Source: Spirodela intermedia
Taxonomy: Eukaryota; Streptophyta; Magnoliopsida; Alismatales; Araceae
Reading direction: 5' to 3'
Assembly: GCA_902729315.2 (NCBI GenBank)
Contig: LR746278.1
Location: 64,501-128,500 of the forward strand
Length of the DNA stretch: 64,000 nucleotides
This document shows, in pieces, positions 33,401 through 45,230 of this stretch (the stretch's first letter is position 1; each line of letters opens with the position of its first letter). Under the pieces are notes generated by a model, which saw nothing but the letters and a program-made list of their open reading frames with translations, searched no databases and had not been told where the DNA came from. The translations under genes and the position numbers were made by a program.

Positions 33401-35721
33401 AAATTGTGGGTTCTCCTATTTTTATGATTGTAACATTTTTGAGATATGCTGATACTAGTTATTTTGTAGGTTATTGTTGCGATTTGAATCCTGTTAAATG
33501 TTTCAAATTTTCAATAAGATTGCTAACGTTTTGCTTTCTCTACAGGTGGGTGACAACTCAATTGACATTCCTGAAGCTAATGTAATTATCCAGATATCGT
33601 CTCATGCTGGCTCGCGACGACAAGAAGCTCAACGTCTTGGCCGTATTCTGAGGGCAAAGGTACGCTCGAGAGATAATTTTGTATCTAATGCACATATACA
33701 CGCATATATATATATATATGCATGCATGCATGTATTCATGGTTAAAGTGTAGGCAGCTTGTTTTGTATTGATGTGCATAATCAAAGCATCATCTGGATCC
33801 TACCTTGGGCAGCTGGCTGAGATAGTTAACGGAAACATCAAATAGAACATATAGATGGGATGGGATGGGAATGAACAACCAGGATGAAGTAGATGGTTAG
33901 CCTGGGATAGTCTAGTGAGGCCGAACTCTGTTGTCACATAGAGAGTACAGAAAATAGCCAGATTAAGTTCTGTCCAGCGGCTTTTGTGTAGGTCAGATCT
34001 GATCACGTGAGGCTGAAATCAGTTCTTCGGGGCATTGGTGGGTCCCAAGATCATCCAATTTCAGGGTGGTTGTGAGGCTTTTTTCTTTTGAGGGGGATTT
34101 CTACGTTCCCCCATTGAAACTGGATTGGTCGTGGTATATAATAATGACCCTTTGACTTTATATCATGTAATTCAAAATACCCACAGATACACCTGTTTCA
34201 TTCATCGAAGTAATTTTTTATTTTACCTTCTTTCTGTTATTCCTTCATTTTTAATTTTCATGAGGCCTATGTCAATCTGGGATCTGTTCTCAATTATTCC
34301 ATAATTGGAGTAGAAACTCATGCCCAGCATAGTATTCCGTAATTGTTGTGGAAAGTAGCTCTAGTTAACGGTTACATTCGCTCGCTTCAATTGTTATTTA
34401 GAAACATTACTCAGTTATTGTTTTTTGTCATTGAATGTGCTTTTACAGGGTAAACTTCAGGATCGAATGGCAGGTGGGAAAGAAGAATACAATGCTTTCT
34501 TTTATTCTCTGGTTTCCACAGATACGCAGGTTTGGAGTCCCCCTTTTATTGGTTCGTCTCATCCGGAGACAGCAGAAAATATAGCTTCGCTTAAATTCTT
34601 GCTCCATTCAACAAGTGATGTTGGTTGTCTTTGCTGGATTCAGGAGATGTTTTATTCCACAAAAAGGCAACAGTTCTTGATTGACCAAGGTTATAGCTTT
34701 AAGGTGAGTTGCTACACGCCATTATGCATCGTTGTGGGCTTTAGCTATAGATTTCTGATGTCTGAAAAAACAGGAATTCAGAGGCATTTTTTTGCCTTGC
34801 ATTCTCGTTCCTACTGTTTTGCGCCGCCTTTTCGAAGTGGTGGTGCCTGGCGAGATCTTCAACTAATGACTTTGGAGTCGACAAGGCTGTAGATCCATAT
34901 AATTTAAGTCATTTTTTCTCTCACATCCTTGATTGACTCGGGGACAGATCAACCCCTTTCGAGTGGCCTTCTATCCTATGGAAATGCATTCCTAGAGTAC
35001 TCGTTTTATTCTTCTTATTGTGAGCTGAAGATCAGTATCCTTCTCAGTGGGCCAATTAAAGCCTGTTTTCGTAGTATTCCGTATGTTGTGGCCTCTTGGA
35101 TGGTGTTCTCTGATCAGCCATCACTGTTGGCCTATTTGCTTTTGCATCGGGATATTGTCAAGCATGAGTGAGAATTAGTTTTCTAATTTGGAACTAAGTG
35201 ACATGCATTTGGATGGCTAAACAGATCATTACGAGCTTGCCGCCCCCTGATTCTGGAGCTGAGCTGAGCTACCACCGTCTTGAGGATCAGCTTGATCTTT
35301 TGAACAAGGTATGTACGAGCTTCATATGAAATCATCTATGGACACGACGTTGGGGCGAACCTCGAATGATCCAATCCTCCATTTTGGCAGGTTCTAAATG
35401 CTGGGGATGATGCTGTTGGTCTAGAGCAGTTGGAGGAAGATACTGACGGCATGGCTCTCCAGAAGGCACGGCGCACCGTGGGATCAATGAGTGCGATGTC
35501 TGGGGCCAGAGGGATGTTTTACATGGAATACAGGTAATATTGATCTGATAACGTGTTATCTTTAGTCTTCCTAACAATCGGGGCCCTTGTTCATGTTTCT
35601 GATAGCCAACTGGACGATTCCTTTCAGCACGGGCAAGGGGAGGCAAGCAGGACAAGCTCAGCAGAAGAGGCCCAAGGACCCTTCCAAGAGGCATGCCCTG
35701 TTCAAAAAGCGCTACACGTGA
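21466..35721 (+). CDS. XPB: XPB/ERCC3 helicase of TFIIH, 20 exons, complete
   Basis: XPB is the 3'-5' DNA translocase of TFIIH that opens promoters and damaged DNA in nucleotide excision repair (nucleus). Exons: 21466-21481, 21673-21716, 21815-21878, 21971-22142, 22214-22436, 22564-22623, 23501-23641, 23717-23797, 24409-24496, 26326-26663, 27039-27114, 27394-27587, 32224-32387, 32476-32548, 33546-33659, 34449-34529, 34644-34703, 35225-35308, 35391-35533, 35628-35721. All phases join, giving 769 residues, the usual plant length. Visible motifs are the XPB N-terminal domain ([19 protein letters not shown]), Walker A LPCGAGKS (about 306-313), DEVH box (408-411), the RED motif (439-441) and motif [15 protein letters not shown] (604-616). 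The C-terminus is basic, ending [11 protein letters not shown]. Introns 5 and 9 have GC donors. Intron 12 holds a copia element. It appears functional. Confidence 0.96.
26025..26163 (+). repeat. 77-bp tandem duplication in XPB intron 9
   Basis: The block starting GATGACCATCACCATGGTGTG at 26025 recurs at 26102 with GATGACCATCATCATGGTGTG. The copies share further text (GCATCA.GA..TAGAA) and a period of 77 bases, at roughly 80% identity. Confidence 0.7.
27871..27914. repeat. 19-bp stem hairpin in XPB intron 12
   Basis: Arms 27871-27889 (ATTATCTGCACTGTTTCTC) and 27896-27914 (GAGAAACAGTGTAGATAAT) are inverse copies with one mismatch around a six-base loop. Such a structure may come from a miniature inverted-repeat element. 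Confidence 0.7.
28126..31886 (+). mobile_element. Ty1/copia retrotransposon in XPB intron 12, RT deleted
   Basis: Short LTRs lie at 28126-28294 and 31736-31886, starting TGTTGATAGGACACA and TGCTGACAGGACACA. A GGGAT target-site duplication flanks the element (28121-28125 and 31887-31891). The primer site TGGTATCAGAGTG follows the 5' LTR and a polypurine tract (GAGGGGGAG) precedes the 3' LTR. The interior, all frame-broken, runs gag (from about 28545), CCHC knuckle [14 protein letters not shown] (about 29275), protease-like [12 protein letters not shown] (29596), integrase text ([27 protein letters not shown]) and a late integrase part around 30550-30880. Text then jumps from the pre-RT acidic EEMRALEKI-type region (about 31380-31410) directly to the end of RNase H ([20 protein letters not shown], 31499), so the whole reverse transcriptase core is missing. 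Orientation is that of the host gene. Confidence 0.85.
29727..29867 (+). repeat. Triple 47-bp tandem repeat within the copia protease region
   Basis: Three copies begin at 29727, 29774 and 29821, each starting CCTT..A.TACTT.GCAA and ending CCCAAAATTATT. The period of 47 is not a multiple of three, so the expansion breaks the frame. Confidence 0.75.
32521..32672 (+). repeat. Duplication of XPB exon 14/intron 14 junction
   Basis: The end of exon 14 and the start of its intron (AGATGTGAATACAAT.. at 32521 through CCTGTGTTCTACTTAT) reappear 77 bases downstream from 32598 (AGATGTGAATACAATCATAT.. through CCTGTGTTCTATTTAT). The second copy is altered where the splice donor would be. Confidence 0.65.
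32816..32843. repeat. AT microsatellite in XPB intron 14
   Basis: A run of TA/AT dinucleotides with one interruption. Confidence 0.7.
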
Positions 35722-37204
35722 AGCCATCATCGCAGCTTCTTTTCTGGGCCGCGGAGTTCCTTTTGGCGCAGTACTCGCACCTCGAAGAACGTGGTTATGG
35801 AAGGATACGAGGCTTGCCCGCGGGGATCCGTGTGCTGAACGTGGTTGGTTGGAGTCTTGTCCAATCTCCGTCGAAGTGGAATAGCCTGGTGTTTATTCCT
35901 CGTGGTCGGGGAAGAGAAATGGAACTCTCTGTTGGGTGTGGCAAGCGGGCTTAGGGCTGCCTTCGGGATGAGCGTTCCTCTGTAGCGCGGCGCCCACTTC
36001 TGTACAAAGATGCGTTGACTCTTGGTTGTGCATATACCTGCTGCGTCACTGGGTACGCTAAGCGTAAGAAGCTTTGCTTTTTTCGTCAGCTGATTCCTTC
36101 CCTTTGTGATCCTCTGAGATGCCGTTCGGATGGGAGAGAGAGGGTCGCAGCAGCCCTGATGGCTGTTTTTTTTGGTCTGGTTGGGCTTCTTTCTCGGCGG
36201 ATCGCTCATCTTGAGGACGATACGTGCCAGGATTTCAAGAGAGGGTGCCTTGCCACCGAGAAGAAGGATGCCGTCACCAAAGGATGTGCCGGGCCTCCCA
36301 CTCCCACCACTCCCACCACTCTTAGATTGCGATGAGCGGGTAACGCCGCGGGCCATTGGAAGAGGCGTCTGGTCCGCTTGCTCTATTTCTTCGTTCTCTC
36401 CCTTTTCAAGTTCCTCCGAGATACACGCAAAGCCTGCAAGTCTGGAGCTTTCGCTCTTCATCATCTAGGAGGTCGACGAGGAGGAGCAAGTTAGTTGCGC
36501 GCGCGGGGGGGAGGGATGGGGGCGTGGCCATTTGAGTGGAACGACCCACGGACTATCTGGTTCCAAGCCCGACAGCCTGGTCCTGGCCGTGAGGGGCATC
36601 TCGTCCGCCTCCAACCATTCAACAAGAGACGTAGACTAAGAGAAAGGCAAGGTAGTCCCGAGCTCGCTGCCCCTCCCAGATGTGTTTGTGTATATTTTAA
36701 ATAGCAGAAAAACAGAAGACAAATACAAAGCATGATCCCAACTTGAAGATGATCAATGCTTCCTCCTCGTCCTCCTCACCTAGTGCGAACACGGTGCTGC
36801 TCGCTCGGATACTCAAACTCAGATCTTCTTCCTCTTTATGTTGACAGTAGGGCGGAAGCTTTTACAGCAAAGCAAGTCTTCTGCATCCCCGAGAGGGGAT
36901 TTGACCGTCTGAAGGAGACTTTTGGAGCGGTCCGTGTACGACCCACCCACCCCCCCTGGCTCCGACAAGGTGGTGTGCTTTCGCTGGGTGCGGTCAACAA
37001 TGTCGAAAATATTAAACTGCCGTTAAGAAAGAAAGAAATTAAGAGGGCGTTGGGAGTAGGCCTTCGGGCTCCTCATGTCTATATCTACTCACTCTCGGAA
37101 GCTTTCTGTGCCCATAACCGACGCGCCATCTCTCAGTTCCTGAACTTGCGAGGTCGCCTCCTCCCTTCTCCCTTCCTCACTTCTGCCCTCCTCTGCCGAA
37201 GAGG
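35722..37204. other. XPB 3' region and ssSPT-A upstream region
   Basis: This holds the XPB 3' UTR and the promoter and 5' UTR of the first ssSPT gene. Long open frames occur on both strands at 35727-36468, owing to low stop density, with no family resemblance. The last 300 bases share blocks with the region upstream of the second ssSPT gene (for instance CGGTCAACAA near 36990 and 39618). Confidence 0.35.
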
Positions 37205-37476
37205 ATGAACTGGTTAAGCCACAAGCCTTACCTGTACGAAGTCACCTTTGGGCTCTACGTACTAGACTGGTGCGAGCGCTACAGCTTCAGTATCCTTTGA
37301 GATTCCCCTCGTCTGTATCGTTTGAGGTTTTCTTATTCTTCTGCTGCTTCATTTAATGTTTGCGAGAAGGGTGTGCCCTTGACTCGAGTGTGTCTCTAGA
37401 TGCGGCGGTCCTGACGCTGCTGTGGTTCATCTGCTCCGCGATGTTGAAGACTTCGGTGCAGTTCTACGACTGGTGA
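37205..37476 (+). CDS. ssSPT-like small subunit of serine palmitoyltransferase, copy A
   Basis: ssSPT proteins bind the LCB1/LCB2 core of serine palmitoyltransferase in the ER membrane and raise its activity in the first step of sphingolipid synthesis. Exon 1 is 37205-37289 and exon 2 is 37400-37476, with donor TTCA|GTATCC and acceptor CTCTAG|AT, giving 53 residues. The protein starts MNWLSHKPYLYEVTFGLYVL, then DWCERYSF, a hydrophobic span NAAVLTLLWFICSAML and the tail KTSVQFYDW. The pattern MNW..K.YLY.VTFGLYxLDWWER.xFN..V..LxWF is that of plant ssSPT as I recall it (53-56 residues). Here the second W of DWWER is Cys. A paralogue follows at 39837. Confidence 0.85.
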
Positions 37477-39836
37477 GGGCATCCCCACTCCCACTCCGAT
37501 ACCCAAGCGCGGATTGATATCGGAAATAGAGTTCCCCACTACTATCACGTAAAAAAGTGTTGTTGTTCGTGTTATAACGGGTAGAACAGGTTGAGGAGGA
37601 CTTAATAGAACTGCACCCGAAATCCATGCATCTGTCGGGCCATGCACCAACAATTCGTCCCAGGCTTCATGCGCAAAGAGTGAGATGAGATCTCACTATG
37701 TACGGCCAGTGATCATTTCAACGCTGGCACATTCACCCGGCAGTATCTTGCTGAAAAAATTTTAAGACTTTCCACTTTCGAACTTATCTTGTGAAACACC
37801 ACGAAGACGGGACCTTTTATTAAAATTGTCGTTATTTCATATTGTTGGCATTTTTGTTATTCGCATTAAAGATCTCTTCTGGCCCTATTTTTGTTCTTGC
37901 TTTCTTGTCACCCTACGTGCTTCAAAGATCGGCGGCAGGTACAAGTAACGACGGAGGTGAGCTGAGGTACTCTCAAATCAGGAGTGAGCTGCTTAGTCGC
38001 TTCGAATATAGACGTTGTGTTTCCTGGAAATTTCCATGGATTGCTGTTCATGGAGGTCATGTTGCTTTTTTTCCTAAGCTTGGTGAATAAACATAACCCA
38101 TTACTTGAGCCCAGCTCGCCTCGTAGTCCATCAGCATGAAAACGACAGGTGGTGCTGTGAGAGAATATAATACGGTGGTCTTCATTGTGAACCAAAGAGT
38201 AGATAAACTGGTGATGAGACCTTGAAGATGGAGAGATACATGATTGATTACTCGGTGAGTCATGAGAAGAATAGACTGCCTTGTTCACGCACCATCGCTA
38301 AACGCGGGCAATCTACTTCCAGACTCCCCGATGGGCGGTTTATGTTTTCTCTAAAGACTAAGGGTCTACTGTTATTCTACCTATACTGTTTTATGTACGG
38401 CTATCATGATGTTAAAGCTCGTATTTGCCCTTGCATACTCGTTGATAATTTGTTCTAGGATAACTATTTCGCGTGTCCTGCACCTTCTCTCAGCCAAATT
38501 CTCCACCATCACACGCTTCGTTTAGCCGTCACTGGCACCTGCTTCTTACGTCGCCCACACTCGCCATCGTGAGTCAAGCCGGGCCGCTTCTGGGCCATGA
38601 GCGGATTTCTTCCCCAAGGAATTATGCCGAGATCTGTTTCGGCCTCCGATGGACAAGCTGGCTCAAGCCCACTCTCTCGTCCTAGACGACGAGTGTTCGC
38701 TGGTCATGTTCTGAGGCATAATTGTCAACGGTGGTTTCTGTGCCCATGGAACCAAAATCTTTTCCCCCGGTTCCGATTGTGTAAGGCTCACTCACACGCA
38801 TAGGGAAGGTTGCCTAGTCGTCCCTTTCGACGTGGAATGGACCATGGGACCAGTCTTCATCCCTGGACACGTATATATATATATATATAGATATAGATAG
38901 ATACAGACGACAGAGTTGGAAGACAGCAGAGTGCGACTGGGTTACCTCTCCTTCCCACAGAAACACGGCAACCCCGAGTCTTGCTCAGCCTGTAATTTTC
39001 CTCGAGTGGAGACGAAGACGATTTTCTTTGTTGACGAATCCACTCATCTTGGGCCCTACAGGTCATTGGCAGGAAGTGCACTGTGGCAAAAATTGGTAAC
39101 AATTGGTACATTCAATGTGCGGTCAGCAGTCTCCCATTTTATCAATGTTAAGCATCTAGCGTCAATAGACTCTCTGACCCGCATTGAAGTGACTCCTGCG
39201 TGGCCTGCAGTGATAACCATGGAAGAGCAACCAACCCCGTCCCACTGATCTTATGCTGATAACTGAAGGTCCTCAAAGTTGTGTTTGACCGTCTACGTAT
39301 AATCAATGCCACGGAAGAATAGCAGCCGAGTATCAGGGCTAGGCGGCGACTACTCCTTGAGATCCTCCAACTGCATGATTAGAAATCCAATGAAACACAC
39401 GTTGACAGATAATGGTCATTCATAGGCGAATTGTTAAAGCAGGTCGACACAGAAGAATGGGTCTCGAGGCCTGTCTATTTCCGACGAGGAACTCCGCAGA
39501 CACTCATTGGCTATTCAAATCTTCCATTTCTCATGGTCCGAATAGAGAACTATATGCTCGCACAACTCCCACCCGTTCGCGTGACCAGTAGGTCGGTGTC
39601 CTTTCACTAACTCCGGTCAACAAAGTAGATGAGATAAGAAAATCATTGAGATTGAAGGAAACGAGGGGAGGGCCGTAGAACTTGTCCTCCCCTCCTCTAT
39701 ATCTTCATAGTATCCGGGGCTTTCTGTTCCACTGATCCCAAAAGTTCGACATCTTTCAGTTCATGATTTTTGCTGGTCTCCCGCACCCTCTTCCACTTCC
39801 TTGCCGCGACTCTTTTCTCCCCCTCTGAAGATGAGG
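37477..39836. other. Spacer between the two ssSPT copies
   Basis: No supported gene. An AT microsatellite lies at about 38871-38889. The final part (about 39540-39836) is the promoter and 5' UTR of copy B and resembles the equivalent region of copy A. Confidence 0.4.
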
Positions 39837-40126
39837 ATGAGCTGGCTGCGCCACAAGCTGTACCGATATGAAGTCACCATTGGGCTATATGGACTCGAAT
39901 GGTGGGAGCGATACATCTTCAGTATCCTTTGAGATTACGCGCTCAACGTCTTCGCCCTCGTCCGCAGCGTTTGATATCATCTCATTCTTCTTCTCCTTTT
40001 CTGAAAATTTGTGAAATAGGTTCATCCCTTGACTTGATTGTCCTCATAGACACGATGGTGCTGATGCTTCTTTGGTTCACCTGTTCGAAAATGTTGAAAA
40101 CTTCCGCTCACGTATACGACTGGTGA
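39837..40126 (+). CDS. ssSPT-like small subunit of serine palmitoyltransferase, copy B
   Basis: The second member of a tandem pair has exon 1 at 39837-39921 and exon 2 at 40050-40126, with the same 85 and 77-base exon sizes and same intron phase as copy A. The 53 residues begin MSWLRHKLYRYEVTIGLYGL, then EWWERYIF, N, the span TMVLMLLWFTCSKML and KTSAHVYDW. It keeps the WWER pair that copy A lacks. An in-frame ATG six bases upstream (39831) could add MR; the 39837 start matches that of copy A. Expected role is the same: ER activator of serine palmitoyltransferase. Both copies look intact. Confidence 0.85.
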
Positions 40127-42571
40127 GGACAACAGTCCCCTCTGCTCGCTGACAGACAAAAGCCCCACTCCCTCACAGATACCCGGGTGTAGGTCGTCGT
40201 TGTCCTGGACATTCCTCGCTAGCCCGAATTCTTAGCCTTTCGCCCCCGAGTTGGAGTGTTAATCTCTGGTCATGGCCTTGATGTTGGCTTAATCGGACAC
40301 CAGGCAGCTCAAGGACATGACGAGGAACCACACAATCCCTGGAGTTTTGCTGTGGAGCCGGGCGACAGATCCTCCAAAGTAGAGGGTGTGGAAGATATCG
40401 GATCAGTCAACTTTGGCCCGCTTAATCATGAGCGTAGAGGCGACGTTTTACGCCCAGAGTTCAATACTTCATTAACAAATAGGAGATTTATTATAACGAG
40501 GGCCATCAAATGTCGACGTATCCCGATAAGAGAACTACTTCTGTATAAAATATAGCTTCGCTCAATTATTGCCTTGAGGGTCAGCCGTTTAGCAGGGCCG
40601 AGTAAGGCTTCCAGCCGAAATGAACACATCGGAGATTGCATCTGGGATTTTTTTTTCATTCTAAGATCTTACTGAGGCTACTAGTATTAGACATGGATGA
40701 GTTCAGTAGCAAACGCCCCCCCGAAGAAGTCGTCACCATTCCGCTTTAGTTTCACTACTCTGTTGATTCTTTGAACCAAGAATGTTCCTGACAAATTCAG
40801 TCGTTCCTTTTTGTGCTCGCCCCAGGTAGGTACTTGAGAGAAGAGTAGACGCAAGCAACGGCGGAGGCGGCGCCAACGTGGGGAAGCAGCCGCGAGACGG
40901 GAGGTGTAAATCAATAAGTTGCGGCGTCCTTGTTCGTGACGTTTATCATGATCAATAAAAATTCGCCGACTTGCTTTTAGAAATGTGACCAATAAACCTC
41001 TTCTATCCGGACTGCCAATGAACCACATGCCCATCGTATAGTTCAGTTCGCTGGGTCCTTCGGACACGCAGGGCATGGCAGGTGGTGGGGACCTACTGGC
41101 CCCGTCTTAATCGCCAATAGAAGCGGCGATGGAGACAACCTACATACAGGGCCGGGCAGGCGGGCCTCGTCCGTCCTCATAGCAAGCAACGGCGGCCCAC
41201 CCAATTTCATCCTCCCCGTTTTCTGGCGAAATGCGGATGAGAAGAGGAGACGAGATGTGGGGGCTCCGACTCCCGCAGGACGGCATGCGAGATTAGCCGG
41301 CCTTCTCCACGCGGCCATGCCGGGCGACGAAGATGGCAGGCGAACGTCCACGCCCGGCCATCTCGGGGCCGCCCGAGTCCTGCCCCGGCTGCACATGCGC
41401 ATGCCAGAGCGGCGCTGCCTGCCACCACCTCGGCACCAGCGTCATTCTCCCCCCGCAACCCCCGACCCAAGGAAAACCAGGTTCGGCTGGGTGGACTTCC
41501 CGACTCATACTCTGTGCTCCCTCCGCTGCCCTCTCTCACGGGACATAGAGCGGCACTGGCGGCGGGTTCTCTGCCTTCCGGTGTATGTTCAAAAGGGGCA
41601 CTTTCGCTTTGTTTAATAAGTCCACAGCCAGCTGTCCGGCACACGTGACAGCGCAATCGGCCTGTCCCCCTCCGCCGCCAGCTGTATTCCGATCGGCGCC
41701 AACGGGGAGCGTCCACGTGAGATAATGACATGCGGGCATTTTCAAATTTACTTATGTGATTGGTCCTCGAGTTAGGACAAGGAAAAAACCGCATTCAGTT
41801 ATTCGTTACTTTAGTCCCCGTGCGCCGGCCCCCAGTCCGTAGTAAATCGGGTAAAAAAAAAAAAGGTGCTTTTTACCTACAAGTCGACAAGGAGAAAAGT
41901 CAACGTGATGAGCAGGTCACGATCTATCCATGTCTAAAATTAGGCGAAGGCTACGACCCTCGCGAGTTAATTAGATCCCGCCCCCTCTCGTGCCCCTATC
42001 CCGCATTCGCCCACGTTTCTCCTCGCATGCGCCGTGCGCCGCCGACAGCGCCTCACTTCTTCCTCACTCCCTCGCCGCATGCGCTCCCCCCTCGCTTCTG
42101 CAAGAAGACAAGATCCCCCGCTGTTCGTACAACAGGTGGAGAGGGGAGGGGAGGGGGGGAAACTTCGCTACACCGCGGCTTGGGAAGAGAGATAGGCTGA
42201 CCGACCTCCTCTCGCCTAGTAGTAGTGAGTAGTAGTAGTAGAAGTGCTAGTAGAGTAGTATTAGCAGTGGCCGCTCGGTATCCCCCCCCCCCCCACTGCC
42301 CCCACCCTTTCTCTGATTTTTCAAATCTTTGTTCCTCGCCCTAGCTCTCCCTCTCTCTACCCCCAGGTCCAGCGGCGGCTAGCGGTTTTACAGCCAGCTC
42401 CTCCGAGATTAGGACCCACCCACGAAGTCGTCTTCGTCATCACCTGGATAGAAGATCCCGCTGCCTCGAGGCATAGCCGGCGAGGCTCGGGCGGAGGGAA
42501 GGGAAGGAGAAACGCGGCCAGCCTCCTGTCTGCCTGCCTGCCTGCTTGCCTACCCTCCATCGCTCGAGGAG
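40127..42571. other. ssSPT-B 3' region and CYP710A upstream region
   Basis: No supported gene. From about 41040 the DNA becomes GC-rich and CG-containing, with long chance frames. Simple repeats lie near the P450 start: AGT-type trinucleotides (about 42218-42263), a C-run (about 42282-42295) and a TGCC-type run (about 42527-42550), the last within the presumed 5' UTR. Confidence 0.4.
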
Positions 42572-44152
42572 ATGGCGTCTGCGGTAGCCGAGAACGCGAC
42601 CCTCTCCTTCACCGAAGGCTCGGGCGGTGGCGGCTCCTTTCTTGGTCCCGCCGTCCTCCCGTGGGCAGTGGCGCTGGCGGCGCTCCTCCTGTTTTTCGAG
42701 CAGCTGTCTTACCTCCGAAAGAAAGGCCCCCTCCCAGGCTCCACACTGGTCGTCCCCCTGCTCGGCAGCGCCGTTCCCATGATACTCAACCCCACGGGCT
42801 ACTGGCGGCGCCTCGGGGAGGCGGCCGCCACTCGCGGGCTATGCGCCGACTACCTCATGGGCCGCTTCATCGTCTTCCTCCGATCTGCCGATCTATCTCA
42901 TAGCGTCTTCTCCAACGTCCGGCCGGACGCCTTCCAAGTGATAGGCCATCCCTTCGGCCGCAAGCTTTTCGGCGACCACAACCTCATCTACATGTTCGGG
43001 CAGGAGCACAAGGATCTTCGCCGCCGCATTGCCCCCAATTTCACCCCAAAGGCCCTCGCCACCTACCTGGACCTTCAGCAGACCATCATCCTCTCTCACA
43101 TCAGGAAGTGGATCGAGATGTGCGAGTCGTCGCCATCGCCCTCCTCCATGCCCCTGCGTCTGCTGTGCAGGGACATGAACCTGGAGACCTCGCAGACCGT
43201 CTTCGCCGGCACGTACCTCTCGCCGGAGGCTCGGAGAGCCTTCAACGTCGACTACAACCTCTTCAACGTCGGCCTCATGGCCGTACCGTTCGACCTCCCA
43301 GGGTTCGCCTTCCGCAGGGCCCGGCTCGCGGTCCACCGCCTGGTGTCCACCCTCGCCGGCTGCGTCGCCGAGAGCAAGCGCCGGATGCGCTCCCCCGCCA
43401 CGGAACCCTCCTGCCTCGTCGACTTCTGGATGCAGGAGACCGTCCGAGAGATCGCGGAGGCCGAGCAGGCCGACGGGCCCCCGCCGCCCCAGTCCAGCGA
43501 CCAAGAGATCGGCGGGCACATCTTCGACTTCCTCTTCGCCTCGCAGGACGCTTCCACCTCCTCGCTCCTCTGGGCGGTGGCGCTGCTCGAGTCTCATCCG
43601 GAGGTCCTGGTCAGGGTCCGCGCCGAGGTCTCCTCCCTGTGGTCGCCGGCGGAGGATGGGACCTGGCCAGCCATCACGGCGGAGATGATGCGGGGCATGC
43701 GCTACACGGAGGCGGTGGTGCGGGAGGTGATCCGTTTCCGGCCGCCGGCTACCCTGGTGCCACACATCGCGGCGGAGGACGTGCCTCTGCCGGCAGCGGG
43801 GTACACCGTGCCCAAGGGGGCGATCGTGTTCCCGTCGCTCCTGGAGGCCTCGTTCCAGGGGTTCACCGAGGCGGAGCGCTTCGACCCAGACCGGTTCTCG
43901 GAGGAGCGGCAGGAGGATCGCCTCCACAAGAAGAACTTCCTGGCCTTTGGCGCGGGGGCGCACCAGTGCGTGGGCCAACGCTACGCCGTGAACCATCTCG
44001 TCCTCTTCGTCACCATATTCGTCTCCCTGGTGGACTTCCGGCGCCACCGCACCGACGGCTGCGACGAGATCACCTATGTCCCCACCATCGTGCCGAGGGA
44101 CGACTGTCGGGTCTTCCTCGCCCGCCGCTGCAAGCGCTACCCCGACTTCTGA
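42572..44152 (+). CDS. CYP710A: CYP710A sterol C-22 desaturase, intronless
   Basis: CYP710A enzymes introduce the C22 double bond that turns beta-sitosterol into stigmasterol, in the ER membrane. A single 526-residue frame starts at ATG 42572 (GAGGAGATGGCG). It has an N-terminal anchor ([20 protein letters not shown], about 30-49), then RKKGPLPGS as the hinge. The I-helix is ASQDAST (323-329), with Gln in place of Gly as in this family. The K-helix is EVIR (385-388), the PERF-like motif is FDPDRF, and the haem loop is FGAGAHQC with Cys at 466. Length and intron absence match known CYP710A genes. Third positions are overwhelmingly G or C, unlike the neighbouring introns and spacers. Subfamily assignment comes from recalled similarity; the P450 fold itself is certain. 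Confidence 0.9.
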   Translation: MASAVAENATLSFTEGSGGGGSFLGPAVLPWAVALAALLLFFEQLSYLRKKGPLPGSTLVVPLLGSAVPMILNPTGYWRRLGEAAATRGLCADYLMGRFIVFLRSADLSHSVFSNVRPDAFQVIGHPFGRKLFGDHNLIYMFGQEHKDLRRRIAPNFTPKALATYLDLQQTIILSHIRKWIEMCESSPSPSSMPLRLLCRDMNLETSQTVFAGTYLSPEARRAFNVDYNLFNVGLMAVPFDLPGFAFRRARLAVHRLVSTLAGCVAESKRRMRSPATEPSCLVDFWMQETVREIAEAEQADGPPPPQSSDQEIGGHIFDFLFASQDASTSSLLWAVALLESHPEVLVRVRAEVSSLWSPAEDGTWPAITAEMMRGMRYTEAVVREVIRFRPPATLVPHIAAEDVPLPAAGYTVPKGAIVFPSLLEASFQGFTEAERFDPDRFSEERQEDRLHKKNFLAFGAGAHQCVGQRYAVNHLVLFVTIFVSLVDFRRHRTDGCDEITYVPTIVPRDDCRVFLARRCKRYPDF

Positions 44153-45230
44153 GGAGGGGGTCCCGCGCCGCGACCATCACCAGCTGCAGCTGCAGCTGCT
44201 AGTGGCTACAACTGTTCTTCCATTCTTTCTATTCCGTCGCGTCACCTCTCTCTCTCTCTCAACATTTGTTTGTTCTCTCTGGTTCTCGAACCTGACAAAC
44301 GTGCCCTCTCTACTCTCTCTCGCTCGCTCGCCCTCTCTCGCACTCTCTGGAAGCAAGCACAGCCCCCGGCCGGGGTCCCATCCATCAATTCCAGCTACCA
44401 ACGGACGCTATACGTCCTACGGAGAAGACGGCTCCTGTTTAGTCAAAATACAGGAGGCCACTGCCCTCATTAGGCAATCTTCCCTCTATCATTTATACGA
44501 CGGCTTAGGGAAGTCGGCTTTGAATCTCGTCCTGGCCGCCCTCCTCTCTTCGATCACTAGCCTTCGGATTTTTAGAGCCACGGCGACACATACTTACGAG
44601 AGGCATCGCATCTCTCTCTCTCTCACTCTCTCTTCCTCTGGATCGTCCCACGGACGAAATCTAGGAAAATCTCTGTGCTCAGACATGTTTTGTCCCAGAA
44701 CCCTTGGCTTGCAAGGTCATCGTCGACCCCGGTCAATATATTATCTTGCTCATACGAGAGTCTCTCCCTCCCTGCCCCTCTCTCTCCCCCCCTCTTTCAT
44801 CACAACAGCAGCAGTAGGAGTCGGGTGCATTAACATCTCCGCTGGTGTCACGTCTGGCCAGCCAGAGGGTCACCGGCGTGCAGGCAGAAAGCCAGCCTCC
44901 GGCAGCGCCTGTCGGTGTCCCACGGTATGCCATGGGGATCACAATCCTCACCGGCCCGTCCCCGTGGACTGATCCATCGTAGTCGTCGCTCGCCGTCGGC
45001 GGTGCAGGATCCATCGTAGTGCCACTAGAAGAAGGTTGTCCATCTCCAGCAAGTGGCAACCAAGAGGGCAAGGGATCTATTCACTCGGAGAGGTCCAACG
45101 GGTGAAGGACAGAGAGGTCACGTCCTGTCCGTCACGATGGACGCGAGCCATGTGAATGTGAGCGTTCTATTACGGCTGCACACAGAGTGGTTACAGCAAA
45201 ACTTGCGGCGATGTCCATAGTTGTACATCT
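44153..45230. other. CYP710A 3' region
   Basis: Mixed sequence with CT-rich microsatellite patches (about 44249-44262, 44316-44345, 44612-44635). It probably includes the 3' UTR; open frames here lack family resemblance. Confidence 0.4.

Noticed and set aside
35727-36464. 245-codon minus-strand open frame overlapping the XPB 3' end
   Set aside because: The plus-strand frames in the same DNA are also long and open, the translation has no recognisable domain and is low in hydrophobic order, and its last part is antisense to the XPB 3' UTR. A chance frame is more likely.
41207-41794. 195-codon minus-strand frame upstream of CYP710A
   Set aside because: GC-rich DNA with overlapping open frames on both strands and no family resemblance.
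42893-44047. 384-codon minus-strand frame
   Set aside because: It is the antisense shadow of the GC-rich CYP710A exon.
43108-44202. 364-codon plus-strand frame overlapping CYP710A
   Set aside because: A +1-type shadow of CYP710A caused by extreme GC3; full of Arg, Pro and Gly.
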